Counted from the stretch's first letter, positions 28,544 to 37,687 are shown. The stretch is DNA of 64,000 nt from Brevundimonas sp. (GCA_027531145.1 JAPZRF010000002.1:234291-298290), one strand, 5' to 3'. Program-made: numbers and translations. The notes: generated from the letters alone by a model not told the origin.

Positions 28544-29227
28544 TTGCCCCTGTTCCACGCCGGCCCCGCCCCGCGCCTGACGGGCCCCCGTCGCGGTGGC
28601 CTGACCGGCCTGCCGCTGGCGCCGGGGATGCGCGTGGGTCTGTTCGGCGGCTCGTTCAACCCGGCGCATGAGGGCCACCGCCATGTGGCCGAGACGGCCC
28701 TGCGCCGGCTCGATCTGGACCGGGTGGTGTGGCTGGTGTCGCCGCAAAACCCGCTGAAGCGCGCCGACGAGACCGCGCCGCTGGCCGCGCGCATGGCCAG
28801 CGCCCGGGCCCTGGCGACGGGGCCGGCGATGATCGTCTCGGACCTGGAGACGCGCATCGGCACGCGCTGGACCATCGACACCCTGCGGGCTCTGACCGCC
28901 CGCCACCCGGGGGTCGAGTTCGTCTGGCTGATGGGGTCGGACAATCTGGCCGGCTTTCACCGCTGGCGCGGCTGGACCGACATCTTCCGGCTGATGCCCA
29001 TCGCCGTGGTGGCCCGGCCCGGCTCGCTGCTGGAGAGCCGCACGGCCCCGGCGGCGACGCGCTTCGCCGGCTTCCGCGTGCCCAGCCGCAAGGCTGTCCT
29101 GCTGCCCGGTGCCCCGGCTCCGGCCTGGACCTGGCTGCGCGCTCCGCTCCATCCGCAGAGCTCTACCGCGCTGCGCGTCCGGGGAGCGGCGCGGCCCGCG
29201 CCCGGTGGCCCGACGCCCGGCGCGTGA
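28544..29227 (+). CDS. nadD: Nicotinate-nucleotide adenylyltransferase
   Basis: Converts nicotinate mononucleotide and ATP to deamido-NAD. The nucleotidyltransferase motif GGSFNPAHEGH lies near residues 33-43, with the HxGH core intact, and the second motif is in VSPQNPLK. The C-terminal phosphate-binding region is RLPSxx-like but unusual: it ends QSSTALRVRG. A TTG start at 28544 with GGAGAG 6 bases upstream is preferred; ATG 28628 would begin exactly at the conserved core, and the frame is open from ATG 28463. It lies between obgE and rsfS, a common alphaproteobacterial order. Confidence 0.88.
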   Translation: MPLFHAGPAPRLTGPRRGGLTGLPLAPGMRVGLFGGSFNPAHEGHRHVAETALRRLDLDRVVWLVSPQNPLKRADETAPLAARMASARALATGPAMIVSDLETRIGTRWTIDTLRALTARHPGVEFVWLMGSDNLAGFHRWRGWTDIFRLMPIAVVARPGSLLESRTAPAATRFAGFRVPSRKAVLLPGAPAPAWTWLRAPLHPQSSTALRVRGAARPAPGGPTPGA

Positions 29228-29285
29228 CGGCGGGGGCCGTATCTGCTACAGGAGCGGGCCGTTTCCGGTTTTCTGGAGTGCTCCG

Positions 29286-29717
29286 CTGACCCTCCCGCCC
29301 GCGTCTGACGCGACTTTCGACGACGACTTCGACCCCTCGCCAGCCGCCGACGCCGCGCCGCTGCCGAGCGGTGCCACCCCGGTCGAGGACGCCCTGCTGG
29401 CCAGGCTCGACGACGACAAGGCCCAGGACATCGTCCTGATCGACCTGCGCGGCAAGAGCGCCATGGCCGACGCCATGATCATCGCCTCCGGCCGGTCGCA
29501 CCGCCATGTGGGTGCCATCGCCGACCACCTGCTGCGCACCCTGAAGGACCTCGGCCTGGGCAAGGCGCGGGTCGAGGGGCTGCCGCACTGCGACTGGGTG
29601 CTGATCGACGCCGGGGACGTCATCGTCCACCTGTTCCGGCCCGAGGTGCGCGCCTTCTACAACATCGAGAAGATCTGGTCGGTCGAGTCCGGCGGCCACC
29701 GCGCCGCCAGCGCCTGA
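29286..29717 (+). CDS. rsfS: Ribosomal silencing factor RsfS
   Basis: Binds ribosomal protein L14 and blocks 30S-50S joining when nutrients are low. The core begins LDDDKAQDIVLIDLRGKS and includes MIIASGRSHRHVGAIADHL, the family signature. No ATG, GTG or TTG with a ribosome-binding site is in frame near the 5' end. A CTG at 29286 has GGAG 7 bases upstream and gives 143 residues, a normal length. The alternative GTG 29205 lies inside nadD with no Shine-Dalgarno. The start is therefore uncertain. It is followed 16 bases later by rlmH. Confidence 0.88.
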   Translation: MTLPPASDATFDDDFDPSPAADAAPLPSGATPVEDALLARLDDDKAQDIVLIDLRGKSAMADAMIIASGRSHRHVGAIADHLLRTLKDLGLGKARVEGLPHCDWVLIDAGDVIVHLFRPEVRAFYNIEKIWSVESGGHRAASA

Positions 29718-29733
29718 TCCGGGCGGCGGCACC

Positions 29734-30198
29734 ATGCGCCTGACCCTGGCCGCCATCGGCCGGCCCGGCCGCGGGCCCGAGGCCCAGCTGGCCGAGGACT
29801 ACGCCCGCCGCGCTACCCTCGCCGGCCGGCCGCTGGGGCTGGGGCCGCTGGAGTTGCTGGATCTCGAGCCGCGCAAACCGGGTGCCGCGGCCGAGGGCGC
29901 GCTGCTGCTCGAGGCGGCCGAGGGGGCGTACCTGGTCGCCTGCGACGAGAGCGGCAAGGCCTGGCGCTCGCGCGACTTCGCCGACTGGATCGGGGCCCTG
30001 CGCGACCAGGGCGAGCGCCGGGTAGTGTTCACCATCGGCGGCACCGACGGCCATGATCCGCAGGTGCGGGCCGCCGCTCGCGCCACCCTCGCCTTCGGGC
30101 TCCAGACCTGGCCGCATGCCCTGGCGAGGGCCATGCTGGCCGAACAGCTGTATCGGGCCGTGACGATCCTGGCCGGATCACCCTATCACCGGGACTGA
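29734..30198 (+). CDS. rlmH: 23S rRNA pseudouridine-1915 N3-methyltransferase RlmH
   Basis: A 154-residue SPOUT-class methyltransferase that acts on assembled 70S ribosomes. The trefoil-knot SAM site is visible as VFTIGGTDGHDP near residues 98-109, and the C-terminus ends PYHRD, close to the family's YHR ending. The rsfS-rlmH order is widely conserved. Its stop codon overlaps the ATG of the EnvC-like gene (TGATG), so the two are translationally coupled. Confidence 0.93.
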   Translation: MRLTLAAIGRPGRGPEAQLAEDYARRATLAGRPLGLGPLELLDLEPRKPGAAAEGALLLEAAEGAYLVACDESGKAWRSRDFADWIGALRDQGERRVVFTIGGTDGHDPQVRAAARATLAFGLQTWPHALARAMLAEQLYRAVTILAGSPYHRD

Positions 30199-31277
30199 TG
30201 CGTCGTTCCCCTGCCCTCGCGGCCCTCCTCCTGGCCTTGCTGCTCGCCGCCGGCCCCGCCGCCGGACGGCAGGAGCCGCCGCGCCCGGAGGTGACCCGGC
30301 TGCAGGGCGAGGAGCGCGACGCCCAGATGCGGGCCCGGCGGCTGCGCGCCGACGCCGTCCAGGCCCGGGCCGAGCTGGAACCGCTGCGCGCCCGGCTGGC
30401 GACCCTGCGGGCCGAGGCCGAGGCCGAGGACAGCCGTATCGTCGCCCAGCGGGCCCGGCTGGCCGAGCTCAACGCCCGCGAGGCGCGCCTCGCGGTAGAG
30501 CTGGTGGCCGCCCGCGGCGACCAGGCGCGCGTGCTGTCCAGTCTCGCCCGGTTCAGCCGCGACCCGCCGCCGGCCCTGCTGATCCCGGCGGAGCAGGCCA
30601 TCGACGCCACCCGCGCGGCCATCCTGATGAAGGCCGTGGCCCCGGAGCTGGAGCGGCGCGTGGCCGTCATACGCATCCGCCAGGACAATCTGGCGCGGGT
30701 GCGGCGGCTGGCGGCCCTGTCCAGCGCCGAACTGTTCACCCTCGAGAGCCGGCGGCTGGACCGACGCGCCGAGATCGATGCCATGAGCGCCCGGCGGCTG
30801 CAGCTGGCGGCGGTGCTGGAGGCCGAGGCGGCCGAGGCCGGGCGCGTGGCCCGGGCCCTGCAGGCCCGGTTGCGGGCGCTCGGGGCCCGGCCCCTGCCGC
30901 CGCCCGAGGGGGAGGGCACCGCGACGATACAGCGCCTGCCGGGCGGACGCGCCCGGCTGGAGCGGCCGGTCGAGGGCGCACCGGGGGCCCGCTTCGGTGA
31001 CCGTTCGGGCGGCTGGCGCTGGAGCCGCGGCGGCGAGGTACGGGCACCGGCCGACGCCACTGTGGCCCATATCGGCCGCATCGACGGCTTCGGCCCGGTG
31101 ATGATCCTCGACCTTGGGCCCGGCTGGCGCGCCGTGATCGGCGGCGTCGATACCCCGGCCGTGAGCGAGGGCCAAAGGGTCGAGGGCGGCCAGACCCTCG
31201 GCCGGGCCGGCGAGGAAGTCTATTTCGAGCTGCGCCGCGAGGAGCGGCCGATCGATCCGGCCCCGTGGCTGGACTGA
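30198..31277 (+). CDS. EnvC-like murein hydrolase activator, degenerate LytM domain
   Basis: A 359-residue exported protein. A signal peptide (residues 1-24) is followed by a long coiled coil (about 30-235) rich in Arg, Ala and Glu, then a C-terminal LytM/M23 domain. The LytM zinc ligands are not present: the usual HxxxD and HxH positions read as SRGGEVRAPAD and RAVIGGVD. EnvC proteins with such inactive LytM domains activate amidases during cell separation, which is the likely role. It is followed by ctpA and a YibQ-like gene, a widespread envelope gene order. Confidence 0.85.
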   Translation: MRRSPALAALLLALLLAAGPAAGRQEPPRPEVTRLQGEERDAQMRARRLRADAVQARAELEPLRARLATLRAEAEAEDSRIVAQRARLAELNAREARLAVELVAARGDQARVLSSLARFSRDPPPALLIPAEQAIDATRAAILMKAVAPELERRVAVIRIRQDNLARVRRLAALSSAELFTLESRRLDRRAEIDAMSARRLQLAAVLEAEAAEAGRVARALQARLRALGARPLPPPEGEGTATIQRLPGGRARLERPVEGAPGARFGDRSGGWRWSRGGEVRAPADATVAHIGRIDGFGPVMILDLGPGWRAVIGGVDTPAVSEGQRVEGGQTLGRAGEEVYFELRREERPIDPAPWLD

Positions 31278-31390
31278 ACCGCCCGGCCGGGCGCATATCG
31301 TCGCCGGGGGCGGGAACGGCCCTGGTTTCGGCGCCAGGCCGTGGCCCATTGGCGGATCGGGCGCGTCACGTGCCCTGAAGAGGACTTTCG

Positions 31391-32827
31391 GTGACGGGTA
31401 TTCGCAAGCTGGCCGCGGTGGGGATAGCGGCTCTGGTAATCGGGGCCGGCGGTGCCACGGTCGTGGCGGGCCAGACCCCGCGCGACGAAACCTTCCGCAT
31501 GCTGGAGCTGTTCGGCGACGTGCTGTCGATCGTCGAGCAGGCTTATGTGGTGCCGACCGACAACCAGAAGCTCATCGAGGCCGCGCTCGACGGCATGATG
31601 ACGGCGCTGGATCCGCATTCGAACTATCTGGCCCCCGACGACTTCGGCGAGCTGCAGGAGCGCACCGAGGGCCAGTATTCCGGGGTTGGCCTGACGATCA
31701 CCTCCGAGGGCGGGCTGATCAAGGTGATCTCACCCATGGACGGCGGCCCCGCCGCCCGCGCCGACGTCCAGGCCGGCGACGTCATCTCGGCCATCGAGGG
31801 GCTGAGCACCGCCGGCATGACCGTCTCGGACGTGTCCGAGCGGCTGCGCGGTGCCGTCGGCACCTCGGTGACCGTCACCTTCCTGCGCGACGGGGAGGAG
31901 CCGCGCGAGGTGGTGCTGACCCGCGAGGTGATCCGCATCGAGGCCGTCACCGGGCGGCTGGAGGGCGACTTCGGCTATCTGCGCATCTCGACCTTCAACG
32001 AGAACACCGGCCGCGAGCTGCGCCAGACGATCGAGCGGCTGAGGGCCGAGAAGCCCGACCTGCAGGGCTTCGTCGTCGACCTGCGCAACAACGGCGGCGG
32101 GCTGCTGACCGCGGCGATCGAGGTCTCGGACGCCTTCCTCGAGCGCGGCGAGATCGTCAGCCAGCGCGGCCGGCGGCCCGACCAGATCGAGCGCTATGCC
32201 GCCCGGCCGGGCGACCTGACCGGCGGCCTGCCGCTGGTGGTGCTGATCAACTACGGCTCGGCCTCGGCTTCGGAGATCGTCGCCGGGGCGCTGAAGGACC
32301 ACGAGCGCGCCACGCTGGTCGGGCTGACCAGCTTCGGCAAGGGCTCGGTGCAGACCGTCATCCCGCTGCGCGGCGGCGAGGCCGGGGCCCTGTCCATAAC
32401 CACGGCGCGCTACTACACGCCGTCGGGCCGCTCGATCCAGAAGATCGGCGTCGAGCCGGATCTGGAGGTGGCTCGCTCGGCCGCCGAGGCGCGCATCGTC
32501 TCGCGCTCCAGCTTCATCTACACCGAGGCCGCCTACGCCACCGCCCTGGACGCCTCGATCGGGGCCGAGCGGCGCGGGGCCCACCCGCCGCTGGAAGCGC
32601 CCGGCGAGAGCTATGACAGCAGCGTCGATTACCAGCTGCAGCGGGCGCTCGACGTCCTGCGCGCCCGCGGCGACCTGACCCGGCTGGCCGCGGCTCCCGA
32701 GGGGATCGTCATCACGCCGCGCGAGACCGAGGTGGCGGCGGTGCCGGAAGGTCAGCTGAACGAACAGGCCGATCCCTCCCGGCGCATCCCCGAGATCACG
32801 CCCGGCAACCGGCCGCAGCCGGACTGA
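31391..32827 (+). CDS. ctpA: Carboxyl-terminal processing protease (S41 family)
   Basis: A 478-residue periplasmic serine protease. An N-terminal signal or anchor is followed by a PDZ domain (about residues 85-165; YSGVGLTI). The catalytic domain has the nucleophile Ser in NYGSASASEI near residue 290 and the general base Lys in SFGKGSVQT near residue 316. A variable tail of about 60 residues ends the protein. GTG 31391 is used with GAGG upstream. CtpA-type proteases trim or regulate peptidoglycan enzymes; the gene stands between EnvC-like and YibQ-like genes. Confidence 0.93.
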   Translation: MTGIRKLAAVGIAALVIGAGGATVVAGQTPRDETFRMLELFGDVLSIVEQAYVVPTDNQKLIEAALDGMMTALDPHSNYLAPDDFGELQERTEGQYSGVGLTITSEGGLIKVISPMDGGPAARADVQAGDVISAIEGLSTAGMTVSDVSERLRGAVGTSVTVTFLRDGEEPREVVLTREVIRIEAVTGRLEGDFGYLRISTFNENTGRELRQTIERLRAEKPDLQGFVVDLRNNGGGLLTAAIEVSDAFLERGEIVSQRGRRPDQIERYAARPGDLTGGLPLVVLINYGSASASEIVAGALKDHERATLVGLTSFGKGSVQTVIPLRGGEAGALSITTARYYTPSGRSIQKIGVEPDLEVARSAAEARIVSRSSFIYTEAAYATALDASIGAERRGAHPPLEAPGESYDSSVDYQLQRALDVLRARGDLTRLAAAPEGIVITPRETEVAAVPEGQLNEQADPSRRIPEITPGNRPQPD

Positions 32828-32933
32828 CGGTTCCTCGTGCATGGCTAACGGCCCGTTAGGCTTTCTTAACCGGGGCGGGCCAAGCTGGGGGCGAGGGAGT
32901 CCGCCCGGGGCTCCGCAGCGCCCGTTCGTCCGC

Positions 32934-34121
32934 ATGTTCGCCAAACGCCAGTCCGCGCTCGCCGCCGCCGCCGGCCAGGCTCCGGGGTCCGGAGCGTCCG
33001 GACCGGGCCTCGGCCCGCTGATCCGTTTCCTCAAGCGCCCGATGGTGGCCGTCGGGGCCGCCGGCCTGCTGACGCTCGGGGCCGCCGCCCTGTTCCTGGT
33101 GGTGCTGGGCGATCCGCGCGCCGGCATGCCCTCGGCACGGGTGGCCCTGAGCCGCGAGGCCCCGCCGCCGGCCGAGGCCGCCTCGGCCTATGAGGTGTTC
33201 GCCGCCGACGTCTTCGCCCTTTATCAGGACCCCTCGGCCCTGCCCGAGGGCATGGCCGCCGAGGCCGCCATCATCACCCTGCCGGACGGGACCCGGGCCG
33301 CCGGCGGGGCCGGGATCACGGCCCCGGTGCTTCCGGCGCGGCCGCTGCCGCCGGCCCCGGTCGCAGGGCTCAGCCGTCCCGGCCCGGACGGGCCCCTGCC
33401 GGTCATCGCCCCGGACGGCCGCACCCCCGCCACCGCCTATGCCCGGCCGTTCCAGCCCGACGGCCGCCCGCGCGTGGCCCTGATCGTCGGCGGGCTGGGC
33501 CTCAACGCCGCTACCACCCGCGCCGCCATCGAGCGCCTGCCGGCCGAGGTGACGCTCGGCTTCGTGCCCCACGCCGAGGGGCTGCAGGGCTGGATCGACC
33601 TGGCCCGCGCCCACGGCCACGAGGTGTTGATCGAGCTGCCGCTGGAGCCGACCGGCTATCCTGACAACGACCCGGGGCCGTACACCCTGCTGGCCGGCGA
33701 GGGGCCGGAGGCCATGGAGGCCAAGCTCGACTGGATCCTCTCGCGGGCGCAGGGCTATTTCGGCCTGACCAACTATCTGGGCGACCGCTTCGCCGCCTCG
33801 GACGTGGCCGCCGCCGACCTGATGAGCACCCTGCGCGAGCGCGGCCTGGCCTTCATCGACGACGGCACCCTGGCGCGGCGGCCGGGGGCCTTCGCCCGGG
33901 CCACGGCCACCACGGTGATCGACGAGACCCAGACGCCGGCGGCCATCATCGGCCGGTTGAACGCGCTGGAGGCCGCCGCCAAGACCCGCGGCCAGGCCCT
34001 CGGCGCCGGCTTCTCTTATCCTGTGACGGTCGAGGCCGCTGCCCGCTGGACCGCCGGCCTCAACGCCCGCGGCGTGCAGCTGGCCCCCGCCTCCGCCATG
34101 ACCCGCCGCCCCGGGCGGTAG
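32934..34121 (+). CDS. Divergent polysaccharide deacetylase family protein (YibQ-like)
   Basis: A protein of about 395 residues. One membrane segment near residues 35-57 is followed by a Pro/Ala-rich linker and a C-terminal polysaccharide-deacetylase-like barrel starting RVALIVGGLGLNAATT. Features of the DUF610 group are VTLGFVPHAEGLQGW, EVLIELPLEPTGYP and GLAFIDDGT. The YibQ group lacks some NodB-type metal ligands, and its activity is unproven. ATG 32934 places the anchor near the N-terminus; an in-frame ATG at 32841 is also open. It completes the EnvC-CtpA-YibQ envelope block. Confidence 0.85.
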   Translation: MFAKRQSALAAAAGQAPGSGASGPGLGPLIRFLKRPMVAVGAAGLLTLGAAALFLVVLGDPRAGMPSARVALSREAPPPAEAASAYEVFAADVFALYQDPSALPEGMAAEAAIITLPDGTRAAGGAGITAPVLPARPLPPAPVAGLSRPGPDGPLPVIAPDGRTPATAYARPFQPDGRPRVALIVGGLGLNAATTRAAIERLPAEVTLGFVPHAEGLQGWIDLARAHGHEVLIELPLEPTGYPDNDPGPYTLLAGEGPEAMEAKLDWILSRAQGYFGLTNYLGDRFAASDVAAADLMSTLRERGLAFIDDGTLARRPGAFARATATTVIDETQTPAAIIGRLNALEAAAKTRGQALGAGFSYPVTVEAAARWTAGLNARGVQLAPASAMTRRPGR

Positions 34122-34128
34122 GGGCCTG

Positions 34129-34160
34129 CCTCTCCTCCCCCGCACGCGGGGGAGGAGAGG
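34129..34160. repeat. Intergenic hairpin, copy 2 of the CCTCTCCTCCCCC family
   Basis: A perfect 15-bp inverted repeat (34129-34143 with 34146-34160) separated by only two bases, directly after the stop of the YibQ-like gene. The stem core is identical to copies at 17207 and 40737. It may double as a terminator, but there is no T-run. Confidence 0.75.
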
Positions 34161-34215
34161 GCGTCAGGCGCTTCGCTATCGGCGGAGCGCGGGGCGCTCG
34201 CGGCGCAGCTCCGCG

Positions 34216-34353
34216 ACACCGTTGTGTCCTCTGTGGCTTTCATTGTGCTCTCCATGATGAACTTGCCACCATCGGGACAGCCATCGGGCGTCCGCGCTGA
34301 CACCCCTCATCCGTCATGCTCCGCATGACACCTTCTCCCGCAAGGGGAGAAGG
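34216..34353. repeat. Dispersed intergenic repeat with two hairpins, copy B
   Basis: Related to 22834-22969 over about 137 bases. It ends in GTCATGC-TCC-GCATGAC (34313-34329) and CCTTCTCCC-GCAAG-GGGAGAAGG (34331-34353). The rest of the 34122-34427 gap holds copy 2 of the other hairpin family and no supported gene. Confidence 0.75.
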
Positions 34354-34427
34354 GGGGCTGGTCGCCATTCGCTTCGGGCGCGCAAGGCGCTACACAGGGG
34401 GCTCTCCCCTGCCGTACGGGTTCTCCC

Positions 34428-34868
34428 ATGCGTTATCTTCATACCATGGTCCGGGTGACGGACCTCGACGCCTCGCTCCGCTTCTGGTGCGACCTGCTGG
34501 GGCTGCAGGAGGTCCGGCGGATGGAGAATGAGGCCGGGCGCTTCACCCTGGTGTTCCTTGCCGCGCCGAAGGATCTGGCGCGTTCGACGGCCGAGCGGTC
34601 GCCGGAGGTCGAGCTGACGTACAACTGGGACCCGGAGGTCTATGCGGGCGGGCGCAACTTCGGCCACCTGGCCTACAAGGTCGACGACATCCATGTCGCC
34701 TGCCGGAGGCTGATGGACGGCGGGGTGACGATCAACCGGCCGCCGCGCGACGGGCGCATGGCCTTCGTCCGTTCGCCGGACGGCATCTCCATAGAGCTGT
34801 TGCAGGAGGGCGAACCGCTGGTGCCGGCCGAGCCCTGGGCCTCCATGCCGAACACAGGGACCTGGTGA
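34428..34868 (+). CDS. gloA: Glyoxalase I / VOC family lyase
   Basis: A 146-residue VOC-fold protein. The metal-binding pattern of glyoxalase I is visible: His in RYLHTMVRV (residue 5), Glu in [11 protein letters not shown], His in NFGHLAYKV, and Glu in GISIELLQ. The likely reaction is conversion of the methylglyoxal-glutathione hemithioacetal to S-lactoylglutathione in the cytoplasm. The length fits gloA. It begins just after repeat copy B. A related but more divergent VOC gene lies at 37157. Confidence 0.85.
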   Translation: MRYLHTMVRVTDLDASLRFWCDLLGLQEVRRMENEAGRFTLVFLAAPKDLARSTAERSPEVELTYNWDPEVYAGGRNFGHLAYKVDDIHVACRRLMDGGVTINRPPRDGRMAFVRSPDGISIELLQEGEPLVPAEPWASMPNTGTW

Positions 34869-34913
34869 TGCGCATCGCGGGTCTGAGGCCGCCGCCCCGC
34901 TGGCCGTCCACGG

Positions 34914-35399
34914 TCAGGCCGCCGGCGGGGGCGGGGCGAGGATCACCGCGACGTTATCGTCGAGCAGATGGGCCAGTTCGGCCAGGGCTTCGGCGCGGGC
35001 CGGGCCTTCGGTGGTCTCGATCGCCGCCAGCCGCACCGGCATGTCTTCGGCGATGCCGCGAAGGATGCATTTGAGGTCGCCGTCGGCGTCGCGTTGCGCC
35101 AGCCAGTGATGGGCTTGCAGGTCCAGCGCCGCCAGTGCCTCGGCCTCGCTCTTCAGCGCCCGGAAGGCGTCGCTTGCGGGGAAGGCGGGGTCGAGGCCGG
35201 TGCCGTCGGCGGTCCAGGCCTCGACCCGGGCCTTCAGCACCCCGGCGCGGGTGACGATGTCGCGGAACAGCGGCTCGTCGGAGAGGGCAGCGTCGAGGGT
35301 CGCCGCTCCGGTCACGACGGCGGCCGGCGGTGCGTCGACAGGCGTCGGGCCGGTCAGCGTCAGGATCAGGGCGGACGCGAGGGCGGCGCTGCAGGTCAT
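34914..35399 (-). CDS. Secreted protein of unknown function
   Basis: A 161-residue protein with a signal peptide (MTCSAALASALILTLTGPTPVDA). The mature part is Ala/Asp/Glu-rich and helical, with a single Cys in DLKCILRG and an end rich in Pro/Ala. The start at 35399 is set by the signal peptide; the frame continues upstream antisense to pgi, which is not credible coding. It lies between gloA and pgi on the opposite strand and diverges from pgi. No family is recognised. Confidence 0.6.
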   Translation of the reverse strand: MTCSAALASALILTLTGPTPVDAPPAAVVTGAATLDAALSDEPLFRDIVTRAGVLKARVEAWTADGTGLDPAFPASDAFRALKSEAEALAALDLQAHHWLAQRDADGDLKCILRGIAEDMPVRLAAIETTEGPARAEALAELAHLLDDNVAVILAPPPPAA

Positions 35400-35514
35400 G
35401 TTGGATTCCAGTTGTGATGGCGGCGCAACCGAATCGCCGTTGATCCAGCCTGGACCCGCCCCGTAAACGAGGGGTTGCGCCTGTTCCTCTCCTGACGCCC
35501 CCGCGGAGACCGCC

Positions 35515-37146
35515 ATGCTGTCCGACGCTCCCCCGTCCTCGCCCACGCCCGACACTGCCTGGACCGCCCTGGGCAACGCCGCGCGCGACGCGGCGAAAAC
35601 CCGGCTGGCCGCTCTGTTCGCCGCCGAGCCGGACCGGCTGGACCGGCTGACGCTGGAGGCGGCCGGGCTGCATCTGGACCTGTCGAAACAGGGCTGGGAC
35701 AGCGCGACGTTCGGGGCGGCGCTGGACCTTGCCCGGGCGACCGGCGTCGAGGCGGCGCGGGCGCGGCTGTTCGGCGGCGAGGCGGTCAACCTGACCGAGG
35801 GGCGGGCGGTGCTGCACCCTGCCCTGCGCGCCTCGGACGGCGCGGCCTGTGCTGCGCTCGGCGAGCCGGTCTCGGCCGAGGTCGAGGCCACCCGGCGGGC
35901 CATGGCCGCCTATGCCGACGCGGTGCGGTCGGGGCGCGAGACCGGGGCGACCGGCCGGCCGTTCCGGGCGGTGGTGCACATCGGCATCGGCGGCTCGGAC
36001 CTCGGGCCGCGGCTGGTGTGGGACGCCCTGCGTCCGCTCGACCCGCAGATCGACGTCCGTTTCGTGGCCAACATCGACCCGCGCGAGATGGCCGAGGCCC
36101 TGACCGGGCTGGAGCCGGAGACCACGCTGGCAATCGTCGTGTCCAAGACCTTCACCACCCAGGAGACCCTGGCCAATGCCGACCTGGCCCGGGCCTGGCT
36201 GGCGGCGGGCCTGCCCGAGGCCGGGCGCGAGCGGCACATCGTCGGGGTCACGGCGGCGCCCGGGCGGGCCGGGGCCTGGGGCTGCGGCCGTACCTTCGGG
36301 TTCCGGGACTGGGTCGGCGGCCGCTACTCCCTTTGGTCCGCGGTGTCGCTGGGCTGCATCCTCGGCCTTGGGCCCGAGGTGTTCGAGCGCTTTCTGCGCG
36401 GGGCCGAGGCGCTGGACCGGCATTTCCTCGAGGCACCGCTGGCACGCAACGCTCCGGTGCTGCTGGCCCTGGCCCAGATCGTCAATGTTGACGCGCTGGA
36501 GTGGCCGGCGCGCACGGTGGCACCCTACGCCCACGGCCTGCGCCGCCTGCCGGCCTTCCTGCAGCAGCTGGAGATGGAATCGAACGGCAAGCGGGTGACG
36601 CGAGACGGGCGGCCGGTCGGACGTCAGACCTGTCCGGTGGTGTTCGGCGAGCCCGGCACCAATGGCCAGCACGCCTTCTTCCAGCAGATCCACCAGGGGC
36701 CGATGGTGGTCCCGGCCGAGTTCATCGTGGTGCGGCGGACGCATGAGACGCCGACCGAGGCACCCCTGTGGGCCAACGCCCTGGCCCAGGCTCAGGCGCT
36801 GATGATCGGCAAGTCGGAAGCCGAGGCCCATGCGGAGCTGCTGGCCGGCGGGGCGTCCGCGGCCGAGGCCGACCGGCTGGCGGCGCACAAGACCTTCCCC
36901 GGCGACCGGCCGTCGACGACGATCCTGCTGCCAGCCCTGACGCCGGAGGCGCTGGGGGCCCTGCTGGCCCTCTATGAGCACAAGACCTTCGTCGAGGGGG
37001 TGATCTGGGACATCAACAGTTTCGACCAGTGGGGGGTCGAGCTGGGCAAGGTGCTGGCGAAGGCGATCCTGAAGGATGTGGACGCGGGGGCCCCGTCGGG
37101 GACGCTGGACCCGTCGACCGCCGATCTGCTGACCCGGCTGCTGTAG
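35515..37146 (+). CDS. pgi: Glucose-6-phosphate isomerase
   Basis: Interconverts glucose-6-phosphate and fructose-6-phosphate in the cytoplasm. It has 543 residues, the usual length. Motifs are GIGGSDLGPRLVWD near residue 158, EMESNGKRVTRDG near residue 355, and the signature QWGVELGK near residue 508. The catalytic Glu in EMESNGK and the His in QHAFFQQIHQG are present. It is followed 10 bases later by a VOC-family gene, probably cotranscribed. Confidence 0.96.
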   Translation: MLSDAPPSSPTPDTAWTALGNAARDAAKTRLAALFAAEPDRLDRLTLEAAGLHLDLSKQGWDSATFGAALDLARATGVEAARARLFGGEAVNLTEGRAVLHPALRASDGAACAALGEPVSAEVEATRRAMAAYADAVRSGRETGATGRPFRAVVHIGIGGSDLGPRLVWDALRPLDPQIDVRFVANIDPREMAEALTGLEPETTLAIVVSKTFTTQETLANADLARAWLAAGLPEAGRERHIVGVTAAPGRAGAWGCGRTFGFRDWVGGRYSLWSAVSLGCILGLGPEVFERFLRGAEALDRHFLEAPLARNAPVLLALAQIVNVDALEWPARTVAPYAHGLRRLPAFLQQLEMESNGKRVTRDGRPVGRQTCPVVFGEPGTNGQHAFFQQIHQGPMVVPAEFIVVRRTHETPTEAPLWANALAQAQALMIGKSEAEAHAELLAGGASAAEADRLAAHKTFPGDRPSTTILLPALTPEALGALLALYEHKTFVEGVIWDINSFDQWGVELGKVLAKAILKDVDAGAPSGTLDPSTADLLTRLL

Positions 37147-37156
37147 GGAGGTCGCC

Positions 37157-37516
37157 ATGGCCGATCACGCCACGCCCAACCTGCCGGCCCGGGACTTTTC
37201 GGCGACCGCGGCCTTCTATGCCCGGCTCGGCTTCGAGGAGAGCTATCGCGACGATGGCTGGATGATCCTCGAACAGGGCGATCTCACCCTGGAGTTCTTC
37301 CCTTACCCGGACCTCGATCCGGCTGTGAGCTGCTTCTCCTGCTGCCTGCGGCTGGACGATCTGAAGGGATTCTACGCGGTCTGCCGGGCCACCGGCCTGC
37401 CCGAGACGACGTTGGGCTGGCCCCGCCTGCACCCGCCGCGCGACGAGCCCTCGGGGGTGCGGGTGGCGTACATGATTGACCCCGACGGCACCCTGCTGCG
37501 GCTGGTGCAGAACTGA
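37157..37516 (+). CDS. VOC family protein (bleomycin-resistance-like fold)
   Basis: A 119-residue protein with the alternating beta-alpha pattern of the Ble/glyoxalase superfamily: NLPARDFSATAAFYARLGF at the start, LEFFPYPDLD in the middle and IDPDGTLLRLVQN at the end. The overall pattern is that of bleomycin-resistance-type binding proteins. Actual antibiotic binding is not shown by the sequence. It follows pgi closely. Confidence 0.78.
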   Translation: MADHATPNLPARDFSATAAFYARLGFEESYRDDGWMILEQGDLTLEFFPYPDLDPAVSCFSCCLRLDDLKGFYAVCRATGLPETTLGWPRLHPPRDEPSGVRVAYMIDPDGTLLRLVQN

Positions 37517-37539
37517 GGGAGCGGGGGCGACGCCATAAG

Positions 37540-37562
37540 CCCTCCCCCTCGATGGGGGAGGG
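37540..37562. repeat. C/G-rich intergenic hairpin
   Basis: CCCTCCCCC, loop TCGAT, GGGGGAGGG. It is the first of two such hairpins in the 37517-37752 spacer and resembles 27131-27153. The spacer holds no supported gene. Confidence 0.6.
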
Positions 37563-37663
37563 TTCGGGTGGGGGGGGTCCGCCTCGGGTCCGAAAGGGCG
37601 GATGAGGCGGGACCGCCTCCGGCGCTTGCCCTGTCAGGTGGCGCGCTCCCACCGCATCCCCGG

Positions 37664-37687
37664 CCCTTCCCCATCGAGGGGGAAGGG
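37664..37687. repeat. C/G-rich intergenic hairpin
   Basis: CCCTTCCCC pairs with GGGGAAGGG around a 6-base loop containing ATCGA. It has the same loop type as the hairpin at 37540 but with a different stem. Confidence 0.55.
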
